A DNA stretch of 64,000 bases from Algibacter sp. L3A6 (GCF_009796825.1 NZ_CP047030.1:2145501-2209500); one strand, 5' to 3'; shown: positions 8,084 to 17,943, counted from the stretch's first letter. The notes: a model not told the origin generated them from the letters alone. Numbers and translations: made by a program.

Positions 8084-9403
8084 CTATTCCTTTCTTAAAT
8101 TATTGATAGCATCTACAACAGCACTATGACTAACAGGGTTGTTTGCAAAATGTTCGATTAAAATTACTTTTTCTGCATCATTAGCTTCAAACTGATTTAA
8201 AATATTCATAAGGTGCATTTTCATGTGTCCTTTTTGAATTCCAGTAGTTGTAAGCGAACGCAATGCGGCGAAGTTTTGGGCTAATCCTGCAACTGCTACA
8301 ATAGACATCAACTCTTTTGCCGATGGTTTATGGAGTAATTCTAAAGCTAATTTAACCAAAGGATGTAAGCCTGTTAATCCGCCAACGGTACCCAAAGCTA
8401 ATGGTATTTCCATCCAAAAGGTAAATATGCCGTTTTCAATTTTAGCATGCGATAAACTACTGTATTTTTCGTTTCTAGAAGCATAAGCATGTACGCCAGC
8501 CTCTACAGCTCTAAAGTCGTTTCCGGTGGCAAGAACAACTGCGTCAATGCCATTCATAATACCTTTATTATGAGTCACGGCTCTATAAGGTTCTACTTCT
8601 GCAATGTTTACAGCTCTCACAAATTTTTCAGCGAAAGCTTTACCAGAAATGGCTTTATTTTCACTTAAATCTTCAACCTTACAACTTACCTCGGCACGCA
8701 CTAAACATTCGGGTACGTAGTTAGAAAGGATGCTCATTACTATTTCTAGATGCTTCTCTTCTTCAGAAAAACTAGAAAATAATAAAGCCTCATTTTTAAA
8801 GGTTTTTGCGAATTGCTCCAAACAAGAATTTATAAAATTCGCACCCATCGCATCTAGCGTTTCAAAAGAAGCATGCAATTGATAATAGTCTTCAATATCG
8901 GCTGTTTTATCTCGTAATTCAATATCTAGAATACCACCTCCACGAGCTTCCATGTTTTTGGTAAGTGGCTTAGCTTCGGTAATTAATTTTGGTTTTACGG
9001 TGTCGAAAAACGATTTTAGATTTTCAAAATCACCATGAAACATAAAATGAACTTGTCCGATTTTTGTAGTAGAAATTACGGTAGTTTTAAAACCACCTCT
9101 GTCTAGCCAAAATTTTGCAGCTTTACTTGCTGCAGCTACAACAGAACTTTCCTCAATAGCCATCGGTATGGCGTAAAGCGTTTCGTTTATTAAAAAGTTA
9201 GGGGCAACACCAAGTGGTAAATAATAATTGCTAATGGTGTTTTCTATAAACTCATCATGTAATTGCTGTAATTTTTCGTTATCGTTCCAGTATTGTTTTA
9301 AAACAGCTTTAGTGTTTTCTGCATTAGCAAAATAGGTGTTTGCAATCCAGTCAATTTTTTTAGATTTAGATAATTTTGAAAACCCGGCAATCGTTTTACT
9401 CAT
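8084..9403 (-). CDS. hydroxymethylglutaryl-CoA reductase, class II type
   Basis: A 439-residue enzyme interconverting HMG-CoA and mevalonate, the committed step of the mevalonate isoprenoid route that Flavobacteriia use. Visible motifs are the N-terminal ENTISNYYLPLGVAPNF segment, DAMGANF, the nucleotide-binding ATGNDFRAVEAG and GGLTGLHPLV. Near the C-terminus KGHMKMHL carries the catalytic histidine. Length and the lack of membrane segments fit the soluble class II ('degradative-type') enzyme rather than eukaryotic class I. A start 17 codons upstream (9454) is in frame, but MSKTIAGFSKL is the usual N-terminus. It is divergent from the DPP-IV gene with about 150 bases between. Confidence 0.92.
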   Translation of the reverse strand: MSKTIAGFSKLSKSKKIDWIANTYFANAENTKAVLKQYWNDNEKLQQLHDEFIENTISNYYLPLGVAPNFLINETLYAIPMAIEESSVVAAASKAAKFWLDRGGFKTTVISTTKIGQVHFMFHGDFENLKSFFDTVKPKLITEAKPLTKNMEARGGGILDIELRDKTADIEDYYQLHASFETLDAMGANFINSCLEQFAKTFKNEALLFSSFSEEEKHLEIVMSILSNYVPECLVRAEVSCKVEDLSENKAISGKAFAEKFVRAVNIAEVEPYRAVTHNKGIMNGIDAVVLATGNDFRAVEAGVHAYASRNEKYSSLSHAKIENGIFTFWMEIPLALGTVGGLTGLHPLVKLALELLHKPSAKELMSIVAVAGLAQNFAALRSLTTTGIQKGHMKMHLMNILNQFEANDAEKVILIEHFANNPVSHSAVVDAINNLRKE

Positions 9404-9554
9404 AATTTGTTCATTTAACGGTGTAAAGATAATACTCTTCTTATAATTAATCATGAACTTGACTTTTACTAGTTATTTATGTGTTAATAATAACGTTTTT
9501 TTGAAGTATTTTTACTAAACTTGCCGGTATTATGAGAAATAAACATCAATTTTA

Positions 9555-11744
9555 ATGAAATACCTAAGATTCAGCTTTCAAATTTGTCTTTTTTTTACAG
9601 CCGTATTATCTGCTCAAAATAAAGAGGTTACTCTAGAAGAAATATGGAACGGAACATTTAGAACCGAAAGGCTCGATGCTTTGCATTCTATGGCTAACGG
9701 TCAGCAATATTCTGTTTTAAATTTTAATCGCGAAGCACGAAGCACTTCTATAGACATCTACGATTATAAAACTCTGGCAAAAGTTAATACGTTGGTTAAT
9801 TCGAGCGATTTGGCCAATGTAGATTATTTTACAGATTATACTTTTAGTGATGATGAGAGTCAAATTATATTGGCGACAAACGAGGAGTCTATCTTTCGTC
9901 ATTCAGTACTAGGGCATTATTATATCTACGATGTAAAAAGTAAAAGTTTGACTTTAATTTCTGAAGAAAAAATACAGGAACCAACGTTGTCTCCTAACGG
10001 GGATAAAGTAGCTTTCGCTAGAAATAATAATTTATATATTAAGGACTTAGTAACAAGTGAAACTTTTCAAATAACCTTTGATGGTGTAAAGAATAAACTT
10101 ATTAATGGTATTACGGATTGGGTTTACGAAGAAGAATTTGCCTTTGTTCGCGCTTTCGATTGGAATGCCGATGGAACTCAAATAGCATACATTAGGTTTG
10201 ATGAAACCAACGTGCCTGAATTTTCTATGGATGTTTATGGAATGGGGCTTTACCAAACGCAAGAAGTGTTTAAATATCCTAAAGCTGGTGAGGCCAACTC
10301 TAAAGTGTCGCTTCATGTTTATAACTTGAAAACAACAAAAACTACTGCGGTAGATTTAGGAGAAAAGATAGAATATATTGCCAGGATAGAATGGACTAAA
10401 AACGCAGATGTTTTAAGTGCTCAGGTTTTAAATCGTCATCAAAATAAATTAGACTTATTAGCTTATAACGCAGCTGAGAATAAAACTAGTGTATTGCTAA
10501 GTGAAGAAGATAAAGCTTATGTTGATGTTACCGATAATTTAACGTTTTTGAAAGATAATAGTTTTATCTGGACAAGCGAAAAGGATGGTTATAATCACAT
10601 TTACCATTACGGTAAAGATGGCAAGCTGATAAACCAAATTACCAAAGGCGCTTGGGAAGTAACCAATTACTATGGTTTTAATGAAAAAGCGAAAACTATT
10701 TTTTATCAATCGGTGGAAAATGGATCTATAAATCGTGATGTTTATTCTGTTAAATTAAACGGTAGAAGTAAAACAAGGTTAACAAAAGACGAAGGTACAA
10801 ATGGTGCTGATTTTAGTGCTGATTTTTCATATTTTATAAATACATTTTCTAACGCTTCAACACCGCCTAGATATACTTTAAACAGTGCGTCTTCTGGTGA
10901 GATTATTAAGCTGATTAAGAATAATGAAGCGTTATCTAAAAAGCTTTCGGAATATAAAATTTCTAATAAAGAATTTAGTACAATTGCTATAAACGGAAAC
11001 GATTTAAATATGTGGACAGTTAAGCCTACAGATTTTGATCCTTCAAAACAGTATCCGTTATTAATGTTTCAATATTCAGGGCCAGGTTCACAACAAGTAG
11101 CAAATAGTTGGATAAGTTCTAACGATTATTGGTATCAATTATTGGCGCAAAAAGGCTATATTGTAGCCTGTGTTGATGGTAGAGGGACAGGGCTTAAAGG
11201 TGCTGATTTTAAAAAAGTAACTCAAAATGAATTAGGGAAATATGAAGTTGAAGATCAAATTGCTGCAGCTAAACAATTAGGTGCTTTACCTTATATTGAC
11301 GCTGAGCGTATTGGTATTTGGGGATGGAGCTTTGGTGGTTTTATGAGTAGTAACTGTTTGTTTAAAGGGAATGATGTTTTTAAAATGGCAATAGCGGTTG
11401 CACCGGTAAGTAGCTGGCGTTTTTACGATTCTATTTACACAGAGCGTTACATGGCAACACCACAAGAGAATGCAAGTGGTTATGATGAAAATTCGCCTAT
11501 AAATCATGTTGAAAAACTTAAAGGAGATTTTCTTTTAATTCATGGTTCTGGAGATGATAATGTGCATGTGCAAAACACAATGCGTTTGGTTGAAGCCTTA
11601 GTGCAAGCAAATAAGCAATTTGATTGGGGGATTTATCCAGATAAAAATCACGGCATTTATGGTGGTAATACAAGATTGCATTTGTACACAAAAATGACCA
11701 ACTTTTTAGATGAAAATTTAGGTGATAAAATAAGCAAGAAATAA
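9555..11744 (+). CDS. S9 family dipeptidyl peptidase IV
   Basis: A 729-residue exported serine peptidase removing Xaa-Pro (or Xaa-Ala) dipeptides from peptide N-termini. The signal peptide ends near LSA (residue 20). Residues about 50-450 form the eight-bladed DPP-IV N-terminal propeller, including the DWVYEEEF segment that holds the substrate N-terminus. The C-terminal alpha/beta hydrolase domain has GWSFGG (nucleophile Ser592), SGDDNVH (Asp at 667/668) and NHGIYG (His699). It lies 29 bases before a POT peptide transporter, so released dipeptides would be imported by its neighbours. Confidence 0.93.
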   Translation: MKYLRFSFQICLFFTAVLSAQNKEVTLEEIWNGTFRTERLDALHSMANGQQYSVLNFNREARSTSIDIYDYKTLAKVNTLVNSSDLANVDYFTDYTFSDDESQIILATNEESIFRHSVLGHYYIYDVKSKSLTLISEEKIQEPTLSPNGDKVAFARNNNLYIKDLVTSETFQITFDGVKNKLINGITDWVYEEEFAFVRAFDWNADGTQIAYIRFDETNVPEFSMDVYGMGLYQTQEVFKYPKAGEANSKVSLHVYNLKTTKTTAVDLGEKIEYIARIEWTKNADVLSAQVLNRHQNKLDLLAYNAAENKTSVLLSEEDKAYVDVTDNLTFLKDNSFIWTSEKDGYNHIYHYGKDGKLINQITKGAWEVTNYYGFNEKAKTIFYQSVENGSINRDVYSVKLNGRSKTRLTKDEGTNGADFSADFSYFINTFSNASTPPRYTLNSASSGEIIKLIKNNEALSKKLSEYKISNKEFSTIAINGNDLNMWTVKPTDFDPSKQYPLLMFQYSGPGSQQVANSWISSNDYWYQLLAQKGYIVACVDGRGTGLKGADFKKVTQNELGKYEVEDQIAAAKQLGALPYIDAERIGIWGWSFGGFMSSNCLFKGNDVFKMAIAVAPVSSWRFYDSIYTERYMATPQENASGYDENSPINHVEKLKGDFLLIHGSGDDNVHVQNTMRLVEALVQANKQFDWGIYPDKNHGIYGGNTRLHLYTKMTNFLDENLGDKISKK

Positions 11745-11773
11745 TAAAAGCATAATTAACTAACAACAAATTT

Positions 11774-13327
11774 ATGGCAGCTAAGGCATTGCAACCACAT
11801 CAAAAGGAATTATTTGGACAACCAATAGGACTGTATATTTTATTTTTAACCGAAATGTGGGAGCGCTTTTCATACTACGGTATGCGTGCCTTATTGGTGT
11901 TGTACATGACTACGCAAACTACGGGAGATAATAGAGGTGCAGGTTTAGCTTGGACAGATCAAGAAGCTTTAGCGCTTTATGGCTGGTATACTATGCTAGT
12001 TTATGTAATGTCTATTCCTGGAGGAATGATTGCAGATAAATTGATTGGTCAGAAAAAAGCGGTTTTATATGGAGCCGTTATTTTATGTATTGGTCATGCC
12101 GTTTTAGTGCTTACTGATATTTGGGCTTTTTATACCGGTTTAGGTTTAGTTATTCTGGGTGTTGGTTTATTAAAACCTAACATTTCTACTATGGTTGGTG
12201 GCTTGTATAAAGCAGGTGATATTAGACGTGATAAAGGATTTAGTATTTTTTATATAGGTATTAACTTAGGGTCGCTTTTAGCAACTATGATTGTTGGTGG
12301 TGTTGTTGCAAAATGGGGTTGGCATGCTGGTTTCGGATTAGCAGGTGTTGTTATGGTTCTTGGATTAATTAACTATATAGCTGGGCAAAAGTATTTATCT
12401 CAGGTTGGTAACTTTATACCGAGCACAAATGATAAAAACGAGGTGTCTTACGGTCAGTTGTATTCTGAGTTGTTTAGTTCTCCAAAACAATTAATGTTTG
12501 CTGGTGTATTATTAGCGGCATCTTTATTTGGTTGGTATGCTATGGGCTGGGGTTATGGCCTATTATTTTTGTTTTTAACAGCAATTTCATCTTTATTAAT
12601 GATGATTTATAAAGATTTAGATACGCAGGTGTATAAAGATCGTTTTGTTGTGTTATTGCTATCATTCATTATGGTAATTATCTTTTGGGGCGCTTTTGAG
12701 CAAGCCGGTGGGTTAATTAACCTATACACAGATACTAAGACGGATAGAGTGTTATTTGGTTGGGAAATACCAACAGTTATGTTTCAAAGTTTAAATGCCG
12801 GATTTATTATTCTTCTAGCAACGACTGTAGCTGGTATTTGGGCTAAACGAAAACTAAAAGGAAGAGAAGCTTCTTCTTTATTTAAAATGGCAGCAGGTAT
12901 TATAATTATGGGCTTTGGTTTTTTATTCATGGTGTTTGCAGCCATGGAGTTTGAAAAATCTGGAACGTCTAGCATGATTTGGTTAGTGTTAGCTTATTTA
13001 TTCCATACCATTGGAGAACTTTGTATTTCGCCAGTTGCGCTTTCTTTTATAACAAAATTAGCACCTGTTAAATACGCCTCATTAATGATGGGAGTTTATT
13101 TTGCAGCCACTGGTCTTGGTAATAAAGTTGCTGGTGTTATAGGTGAATCTGCAAGTGAATTTGGAGAGCTTAATATTTTTGCAGGAATTGTAGTTTTTAC
13201 TGTAGTTATCGGTATATTATTTATAATAATTTTGAAACCTTTAAAACGGTTAACTCATGGAGCAGAAGAAAGTGAACGCGTTTTAAAAAACGAAGAAGCT
13301 GAAGGTTTCGAATTAGCCGAAAACTAA
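11774..13327 (+). CDS. POT/PTR family proton-coupled peptide transporter (first copy)
   Basis: A 517-residue major-facilitator inner-membrane protein. Its N-terminus has the POT signature TEMWERFSYYGMR (the ExxERF proton-coupling motif), followed by about 12-14 hydrophobic segments and the second POT signature region FEQAGG. The conserved ELCISPVALSF is in the C-terminal half. It imports di- and tripeptides with protons. It follows DPP-IV closely and is followed by a hairpin terminator and then a diverged second copy. Whether the two carriers differ in substrate cannot be told from sequence. Confidence 0.93.
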   Translation: MAAKALQPHQKELFGQPIGLYILFLTEMWERFSYYGMRALLVLYMTTQTTGDNRGAGLAWTDQEALALYGWYTMLVYVMSIPGGMIADKLIGQKKAVLYGAVILCIGHAVLVLTDIWAFYTGLGLVILGVGLLKPNISTMVGGLYKAGDIRRDKGFSIFYIGINLGSLLATMIVGGVVAKWGWHAGFGLAGVVMVLGLINYIAGQKYLSQVGNFIPSTNDKNEVSYGQLYSELFSSPKQLMFAGVLLAASLFGWYAMGWGYGLLFLFLTAISSLLMMIYKDLDTQVYKDRFVVLLLSFIMVIIFWGAFEQAGGLINLYTDTKTDRVLFGWEIPTVMFQSLNAGFIILLATTVAGIWAKRKLKGREASSLFKMAAGIIIMGFGFLFMVFAAMEFEKSGTSSMIWLVLAYLFHTIGELCISPVALSFITKLAPVKYASLMMGVYFAATGLGNKVAGVIGESASEFGELNIFAGIVVFTVVIGILFIIILKPLKRLTHGAEESERVLKNEEAEGFELAEN

Positions 13328-13336
13328 AAAACACAT

Positions 13337-13356
13337 AACCCTCTTTTGAGGGTTTT
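13337..13356 (+). terminator. intrinsic terminator after the first POT gene
   Basis: A perfect 7-bp stem, AACCCTC paired with GAGGGTT around a TTTT loop, is followed by further T residues, 10 bases after the stop codon. It separates the two transporter genes, so the second one may be partly independent. Confidence 0.75.
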
Positions 13357-13385
13357 CTTCATTATAACCATTAAATATTCTTTTT

Positions 13386-15170
13386 ATGAATACAGATATT
13401 GAAAATCTATTTAAAGACAAGGTAATAGGGCATCCTGCAGGTTTGTTTATTATTTTCTTTACAGAAATGTGGGAACGTTTTTCATTCTACGGAATGCGTA
13501 TTCTTTTAGTATTGTTTTTAACGGCACCTATGCTTGGCACTAATCCCGGTTGGGAGTGGCCTCGCGAGCATGCTTTGGCTTTAATTGGAACTTATGGTTC
13601 TATGCTGTATTTAACACCAATTATTGGTGGTTGGGTTGCCGATAAAATTACAGGTTATAAATGGGCTGTTATCATTGGTTGCTTCTTTATGATGCTTGGG
13701 CATTTGTCTATGGTTTTTGAAACACCTTGGTCTTTGTATTTAGGTTTAGCTTTATTAATTATAGGTACAGGTTTCTTTAAGCCTAATATGACTTCTATGA
13801 TTTCTGAAATGTACAAAGGTAAAGAGTCTAAAAAAGATGGCGCTTATACTATTTACTATATGGGTGTAAATGCTGGAGCTTTCTTCGGAATGATGCTTTG
13901 TGGTTATTTAGCAGAAAATATTGGTTGGAGTTATGGTTTTGGATTGGCAGGTATCTTTATGTTACTTGGTTTAATTCAGTTTTGGTTGGCGAAAGACTTT
14001 TTTGGGCAAATTGGTGAAAAACCATCTAAAGTACATGAAGTAGAATTACCTCAAAATATCAATGAAAGAAATCCTAAAGAACAAGATGCAACAGAGCATG
14101 TGGAGAAGTTAAACCCTTTTACGACTATAGATAAGGTTTTAATAATTTTATCTGCACTAGGAGGCTTTTTATATCTTTTAAACGATCCAATTTCTAAAAT
14201 AGGAAACGTTAATTTGCTAAACTTTAAATTAGGAGGTTTAGATGGATCTAGCGTTACTGTTTTAACGGCGTTAGTTTTATTTTTATATCTAATATCAACA
14301 CGCATTTCTAGGTATTCTAGAATTGTACGAGATAAAATTATTGCAGTATCTGTTTTTGCTGTGTTTACAGTAATATTCTTTGCAGCTTTCGAGCAAGCTT
14401 TAGGCTCCATGACGCTGTTTGCAAGAGATTATACAGAGCGTGCACTTACAGGTAGTTCTGCAACAATCTTTAAAGTAATCGATTTAATATTAACCGTAGG
14501 TCCATTAGCAATAATTACCTACGTCTTACTTTTGCTTTTCAAAAAAACGTATAAGAAAATCTTATTATCTAATATTATTCTGAGCTTGTCTTTTGTGTTT
14601 CTATGGTACATTGTTTATTATAAAATCAATAATGAATTTAGTAAAGATGCTACTGAAGTGCCAGCGACTTGGTTCGGTATTTTAAACTCATTTTTCATAA
14701 TCACATTAGCTCCATTATTTTCTAGATGGTGGGAAAGTAAATATAACCCGAGTGCAGCTACTAAGTATGGTATTGGCTTATTGCTTTTAGGTTTAGGTTT
14801 TGGAGTGTTAGTTTTTGGTACATTGGGTATTCCGCAAGGCGCAAAAACGGCATCAGTTAGTATGGTGTTTTTAATATTAGCTTATTTGTTACATACTATG
14901 GGCGAGTTGTGTATTTCGCCAGTAGGGTTATCATATTTAAGTAAATTAGTTCCGGGTAGAATGATCGGGTTTATGTTCGGTATTTGGTATTTAGCCATTG
15001 CTATCGGTCAAAAAGCAGCGGGAACTATGGGAGGCATGATTGATAAGATTACAGCAGAGTATTCTCTAAGTAGTTTTTTCTTGATATTTACTATTGTTCC
15101 GGCAATATTTGCGTTAATTTCAATAGTGCTAAATCCTTTACTTAAAAGGCTTATGCATGGTGTACGATAA
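13386..15170 (+). CDS. POT/PTR family proton-coupled peptide transporter (second copy)
   Basis: A 594-residue paralogue of the previous gene, with TEMWERFSFYGMR at the N-terminus (Phe in place of the second aromatic Tyr), FEQALGS in mid-protein and ELCISPVGLSYLS near the end. It is about 77 residues longer, mostly through a central cytoplasmic loop (residues about 215-245, charged, with many Glu and Lys) and additional hydrophobic segments around 280-300 and 390-410. It probably arose by an old tandem duplication. The substrate is assumed to be small peptides. Confidence 0.92.
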   Translation: MNTDIENLFKDKVIGHPAGLFIIFFTEMWERFSFYGMRILLVLFLTAPMLGTNPGWEWPREHALALIGTYGSMLYLTPIIGGWVADKITGYKWAVIIGCFFMMLGHLSMVFETPWSLYLGLALLIIGTGFFKPNMTSMISEMYKGKESKKDGAYTIYYMGVNAGAFFGMMLCGYLAENIGWSYGFGLAGIFMLLGLIQFWLAKDFFGQIGEKPSKVHEVELPQNINERNPKEQDATEHVEKLNPFTTIDKVLIILSALGGFLYLLNDPISKIGNVNLLNFKLGGLDGSSVTVLTALVLFLYLISTRISRYSRIVRDKIIAVSVFAVFTVIFFAAFEQALGSMTLFARDYTERALTGSSATIFKVIDLILTVGPLAIITYVLLLLFKKTYKKILLSNIILSLSFVFLWYIVYYKINNEFSKDATEVPATWFGILNSFFIITLAPLFSRWWESKYNPSAATKYGIGLLLLGLGFGVLVFGTLGIPQGAKTASVSMVFLILAYLLHTMGELCISPVGLSYLSKLVPGRMIGFMFGIWYLAIAIGQKAAGTMGGMIDKITAEYSLSSFFLIFTIVPAIFALISIVLNPLLKRLMHGVR

Positions 15171-15196
15171 TAAAATAAAATGTTAAAATATATAAG

Positions 15197-15223
15197 AACG
15201 CTCCTTTTTTAGGGGCGTTTTTT
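15197..15223 (+). terminator. intrinsic terminator after the second POT gene
   Basis: An 8-bp stem (AACGCTCC with GGGGCGTT, one G-T pair) around a T-rich loop is followed by six or more T residues, 27 bases after the stop codon. Confidence 0.75.
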
Positions 15224-15253
15224 GTAAGTTCGGTACGGCTTTTGTTACTTTTG
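15222..15253 (+). promoter_or_regulatory. Bacteroidetes-type promoter for the thioredoxin gene
   Basis: TTG at 15222-15224 and a perfect TAnnTTTG (TACTTTTG) at 15246-15253 are 21 bases apart, about 60 bases before the start codon. It begins in the T tail of the preceding terminator. Confidence 0.55.
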
Positions 15254-15312
15254 TAAGAAGTTAGCAGTTTCAAATAATAAATATGAAGCTGAATACATTA
15301 AAATTAATTGCA

Positions 15313-15861
15313 ATGAAAAAAATAACATTCGCGTTTTTATTAACGGTTATTACTACAGTTTACGTAAACGCACAAGAAATTAAGTGGTTAACATTAGACG
15401 AGGCTATAGAGCTTCAAAAGAAAAATCCAAAAAAGATTATGATGGATATTTACACCAGCTGGTGTGGACCATGTAAAATGTTGGATAAAAATACATTTCA
15501 AAATAAAGAAGTTGCAGATTATGTAAACAAACATTATTATGCCGTAAAATTAAATGGTGAAGGAAATGATGTGGTAAACTACAAGGATAAAGCATACGGT
15601 AATCCCAATTACGATCCGGCAAAAGCGAACAAACGTAACTCAGCGCACGAATTAGCGCGTTATTTTCAAATAAACGCCTATCCAACGGTTTTGTTTTTTG
15701 ATGAAACTGCTGAAGTTATTACACCGCTAAGAGGGTATCAAACACCTCCGCAATTAGAGTTGTATTTAAAGATGTTTAAAAACGACGATCACAAAAATAT
15801 TAAAACACAAGATGAATTTAATGCGTATTACAGTGCGTTTAAATCGGAATTTAAAGGATAG
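15313..15861 (+). CDS. exported thioredoxin-fold protein
   Basis: A 182-residue protein with a signal peptide ending VNA before QEIKW, then a thioredoxin fold with the active site WCGPC (Cys51 and Cys54) and the cis-proline segment AYPTVLFF. An insertion between these (residues about 80-105, including NYKDKAYGNPNYDP) is typical of flavobacterial thioredoxin-like proteins resembling DsbD C-domains. It probably reduces or isomerises disulfides in the periplasm. An in-frame ATG 10 codons upstream is possible, but MKKITFAF begins a normal signal peptide. It is convergent with comEC. Confidence 0.88.
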   Translation: MKKITFAFLLTVITTVYVNAQEIKWLTLDEAIELQKKNPKKIMMDIYTSWCGPCKMLDKNTFQNKEVADYVNKHYYAVKLNGEGNDVVNYKDKAYGNPNYDPAKANKRNSAHELARYFQINAYPTVLFFDETAEVITPLRGYQTPPQLELYLKMFKNDDHKNIKTQDEFNAYYSAFKSEFKG

Positions 15862-15879
15862 AATAATCCGAATACATTC

Positions 15880-17919
15880 TTAATATTCAATTATAAAAGC
15901 TCCCTTTTCATGTGTGTCATGGAAAGGGAGTTTTCGTTTTTTACAAACGGCTTTCCATTGTTTGGTGTAAGATTTATAATTGCTACCATCTGCAATTATG
16001 TATTTGGGGTGAATAGAATCGATTAATCTGTTCAAGTTTATTTTTGGTGATTGGCGCAGTAAAACATAATCCGGATTAAACGATTTAATATGGTAGGTGT
16101 TTAAGCTATCTACAATTAAAAATTTTTTGCCTTTCAACAGATAAATAGATTGAAGTTTATTGTATTCAATGTTGTTAATAGAATGGCCTACGGTATAGTT
16201 TTTTATAGTTGAATTTTTTAAAAGAGCCATGCTGTCTAAATCATGAGCTACGCTTAATTTGTTTTGCATTGTGTTGCCAATCATGCTAAAACGACTTTTA
16301 TGAAACACCACTAATTGATTAGAAGGTTTTCTAAAATTTGTGTAAATAAGAGCACACTGAAAACCAATTACAGCTAAAAGCGCCCATTTTAAATTAGAAA
16401 ACTTATAATTTTTAAAGATTTGTATTATTGAAAAAATTATAAGATAAGACGTTAATACATGCCAGATGGTAAAATGAACATCGTTGAAGATAAATGAATC
16501 TTGTTGAGAAATAACACTCATAATATAATTCATGCCGCTAATAATGTATCCAAAAAAGTCTGCTAAAAATGCAGGTAATATATTTAGAGATGCCATTAGA
16601 ATCACAACGATTCCTAGACCTAAAATAATAGCTAACGGGGGAATAATAATGATGCTAGACAACAAGAATAGCCCTGCGAATTGATGAAAATAAAAGAGTA
16701 GAAGCGGAGCAATACCAAATTGAGCCGCGATACTTATAGTAATAGTATGCCAATAAATATCTAGTAATTTGTTTTTTGGTTGCCATAATTTATAAATCAT
16801 AGGGTCTATGTAAACAATAGCAAGTACAGCCATATAGCTCAATTGAAAGCCAACATCGAATATGTAGAGTGGTTTCAGTAATAAAATAACGAAAATTGAA
16901 ATAGCCAACGTGTTGTAAATGTTAGTTGGCCTTTTTAAGTTGTTTGCAATAGCGACAATGCTAAACATGGTTACAGCTCGAGTTACCGATGCTGTTAAAC
17001 CAGCAATTACGGCAAAACTCCATAGAATGATAAGTATAAATATTGTTTTTTGAAGTTTGCCAAATTTTAAGCGTTCCATCGGTTTTAAAACCCAATTTAA
17101 TAGAATTAGTATAACTCCAATATGAAGTCCTGAAATAGCCAATATATGTATAGCTCCTGCGTTTCTGTAATCGCTATAAATGTCTTCGCTGAGGTCTTGT
17201 CTTTGCCCTAGAAAGAGGGCGTTAATTACAGCGAGTTCGTCGGGTTTAAAATGATGTTTTTTTAATTTCGAATTAATAAATTGTCGAGTAGCATTTGCGT
17301 ATCCAAATACCGTGTGTGTATTATCGCTAATTAAAAATAGCTCGGTAGGTTTTAAGCTGACTTGGTGATAAATGTATTTCTTTTCTAAATACGATTCGTA
17401 ATCAAATTGAAAAGGATTTAACGGATAGCCTAAGCTGTTAAAATTGCTTTTTGTAGACAATATAGCGTCTACGTTAAGCGGCGGTTTTAAAGTGTCTTTC
17501 TTTATGCTTAGTAGCGATTTTCCTTGGGATTGTTTTTCGTCAACCTGTAAAATATCAATAACATATTTGTTGTAATAAGTGTTGGGTTTTAAAACTTCTC
17601 GAATTCTGAAAGTGATAGCGTGACTAGAGTCATCTTCATTTAAAAGATGTTTTGTGTAGTGGTTGTTAAAATTTTGTTGATTATGGATGTTTACAGTGAG
17701 AGCTCCAATCGAAATTATTAAAATAAAAGCAGTAATCCCAAACCAAATAGTTTTAAAAAACTGTTTTCTAGCTATAAAGTAAGTGAAGCCTAACAATAAT
17801 GATACAGCTAATGTGAAATACAAAGCCATCATTATTGGAATGGGAATAAAATACCCAATTAAAATGCCTATCACTAGGCAAATGGTTAGTTTAATTATGG
17901 TGAAATTGAGAATTTTCAT
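15880..17919 (-). CDS. comEC: ComEC/Rec2 family DNA-uptake channel
   Basis: A 679-residue polytopic inner-membrane protein. An N-terminal membrane pair (5-70) is followed by the DUF4131/OB-like periplasmic region. The Competence domain has the hallmark AGAIHILAISGLHIGVI (about residues 250-266) and FDVGFQLSYMAVLAI (about 350-365), with eight or more hydrophobic segments. The C-terminal 130 residues are a reduced version of the metallo-hydrolase-like domain with no clear metal ligands, as is common in this phylum. In transformable bacteria ComEC moves single-stranded DNA inward. It is the last gene of the minus-strand run from surE, 24 bases after the NlpC/P60 gene. Confidence 0.88.
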   Translation of the reverse strand: MKILNFTIIKLTICLVIGILIGYFIPIPIMMALYFTLAVSLLLGFTYFIARKQFFKTIWFGITAFILIISIGALTVNIHNQQNFNNHYTKHLLNEDDSSHAITFRIREVLKPNTYYNKYVIDILQVDEKQSQGKSLLSIKKDTLKPPLNVDAILSTKSNFNSLGYPLNPFQFDYESYLEKKYIYHQVSLKPTELFLISDNTHTVFGYANATRQFINSKLKKHHFKPDELAVINALFLGQRQDLSEDIYSDYRNAGAIHILAISGLHIGVILILLNWVLKPMERLKFGKLQKTIFILIILWSFAVIAGLTASVTRAVTMFSIVAIANNLKRPTNIYNTLAISIFVILLLKPLYIFDVGFQLSYMAVLAIVYIDPMIYKLWQPKNKLLDIYWHTITISIAAQFGIAPLLLFYFHQFAGLFLLSSIIIIPPLAIILGLGIVVILMASLNILPAFLADFFGYIISGMNYIMSVISQQDSFIFNDVHFTIWHVLTSYLIIFSIIQIFKNYKFSNLKWALLAVIGFQCALIYTNFRKPSNQLVVFHKSRFSMIGNTMQNKLSVAHDLDSMALLKNSTIKNYTVGHSINNIEYNKLQSIYLLKGKKFLIVDSLNTYHIKSFNPDYVLLRQSPKINLNRLIDSIHPKYIIADGSNYKSYTKQWKAVCKKRKLPFHDTHEKGAFIIEY
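15900..15940 (+). terminator. terminator for the thioredoxin gene inside the 3' end of comEC
   Basis: A 13-bp stem (15900-15912 with 15918-15930, one G-T pair) around a 5-base loop is followed by TTTTCGTTTT. It lies 38 bases after the thioredoxin stop codon and wholly within the coding end of the convergent comEC gene. Confidence 0.7.
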
Positions 17920-17943
17920 AATTAAACTAAGATATAAAATATC

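Noticed and set aside
8067..8085. 8-bp hairpin as a terminator between the ubiquitin gene and HMG-CoA reductase
   Set aside because: The T run lies before the stem on the plus strand and would be A on the minus strand; it also overlaps the reductase stop codon.
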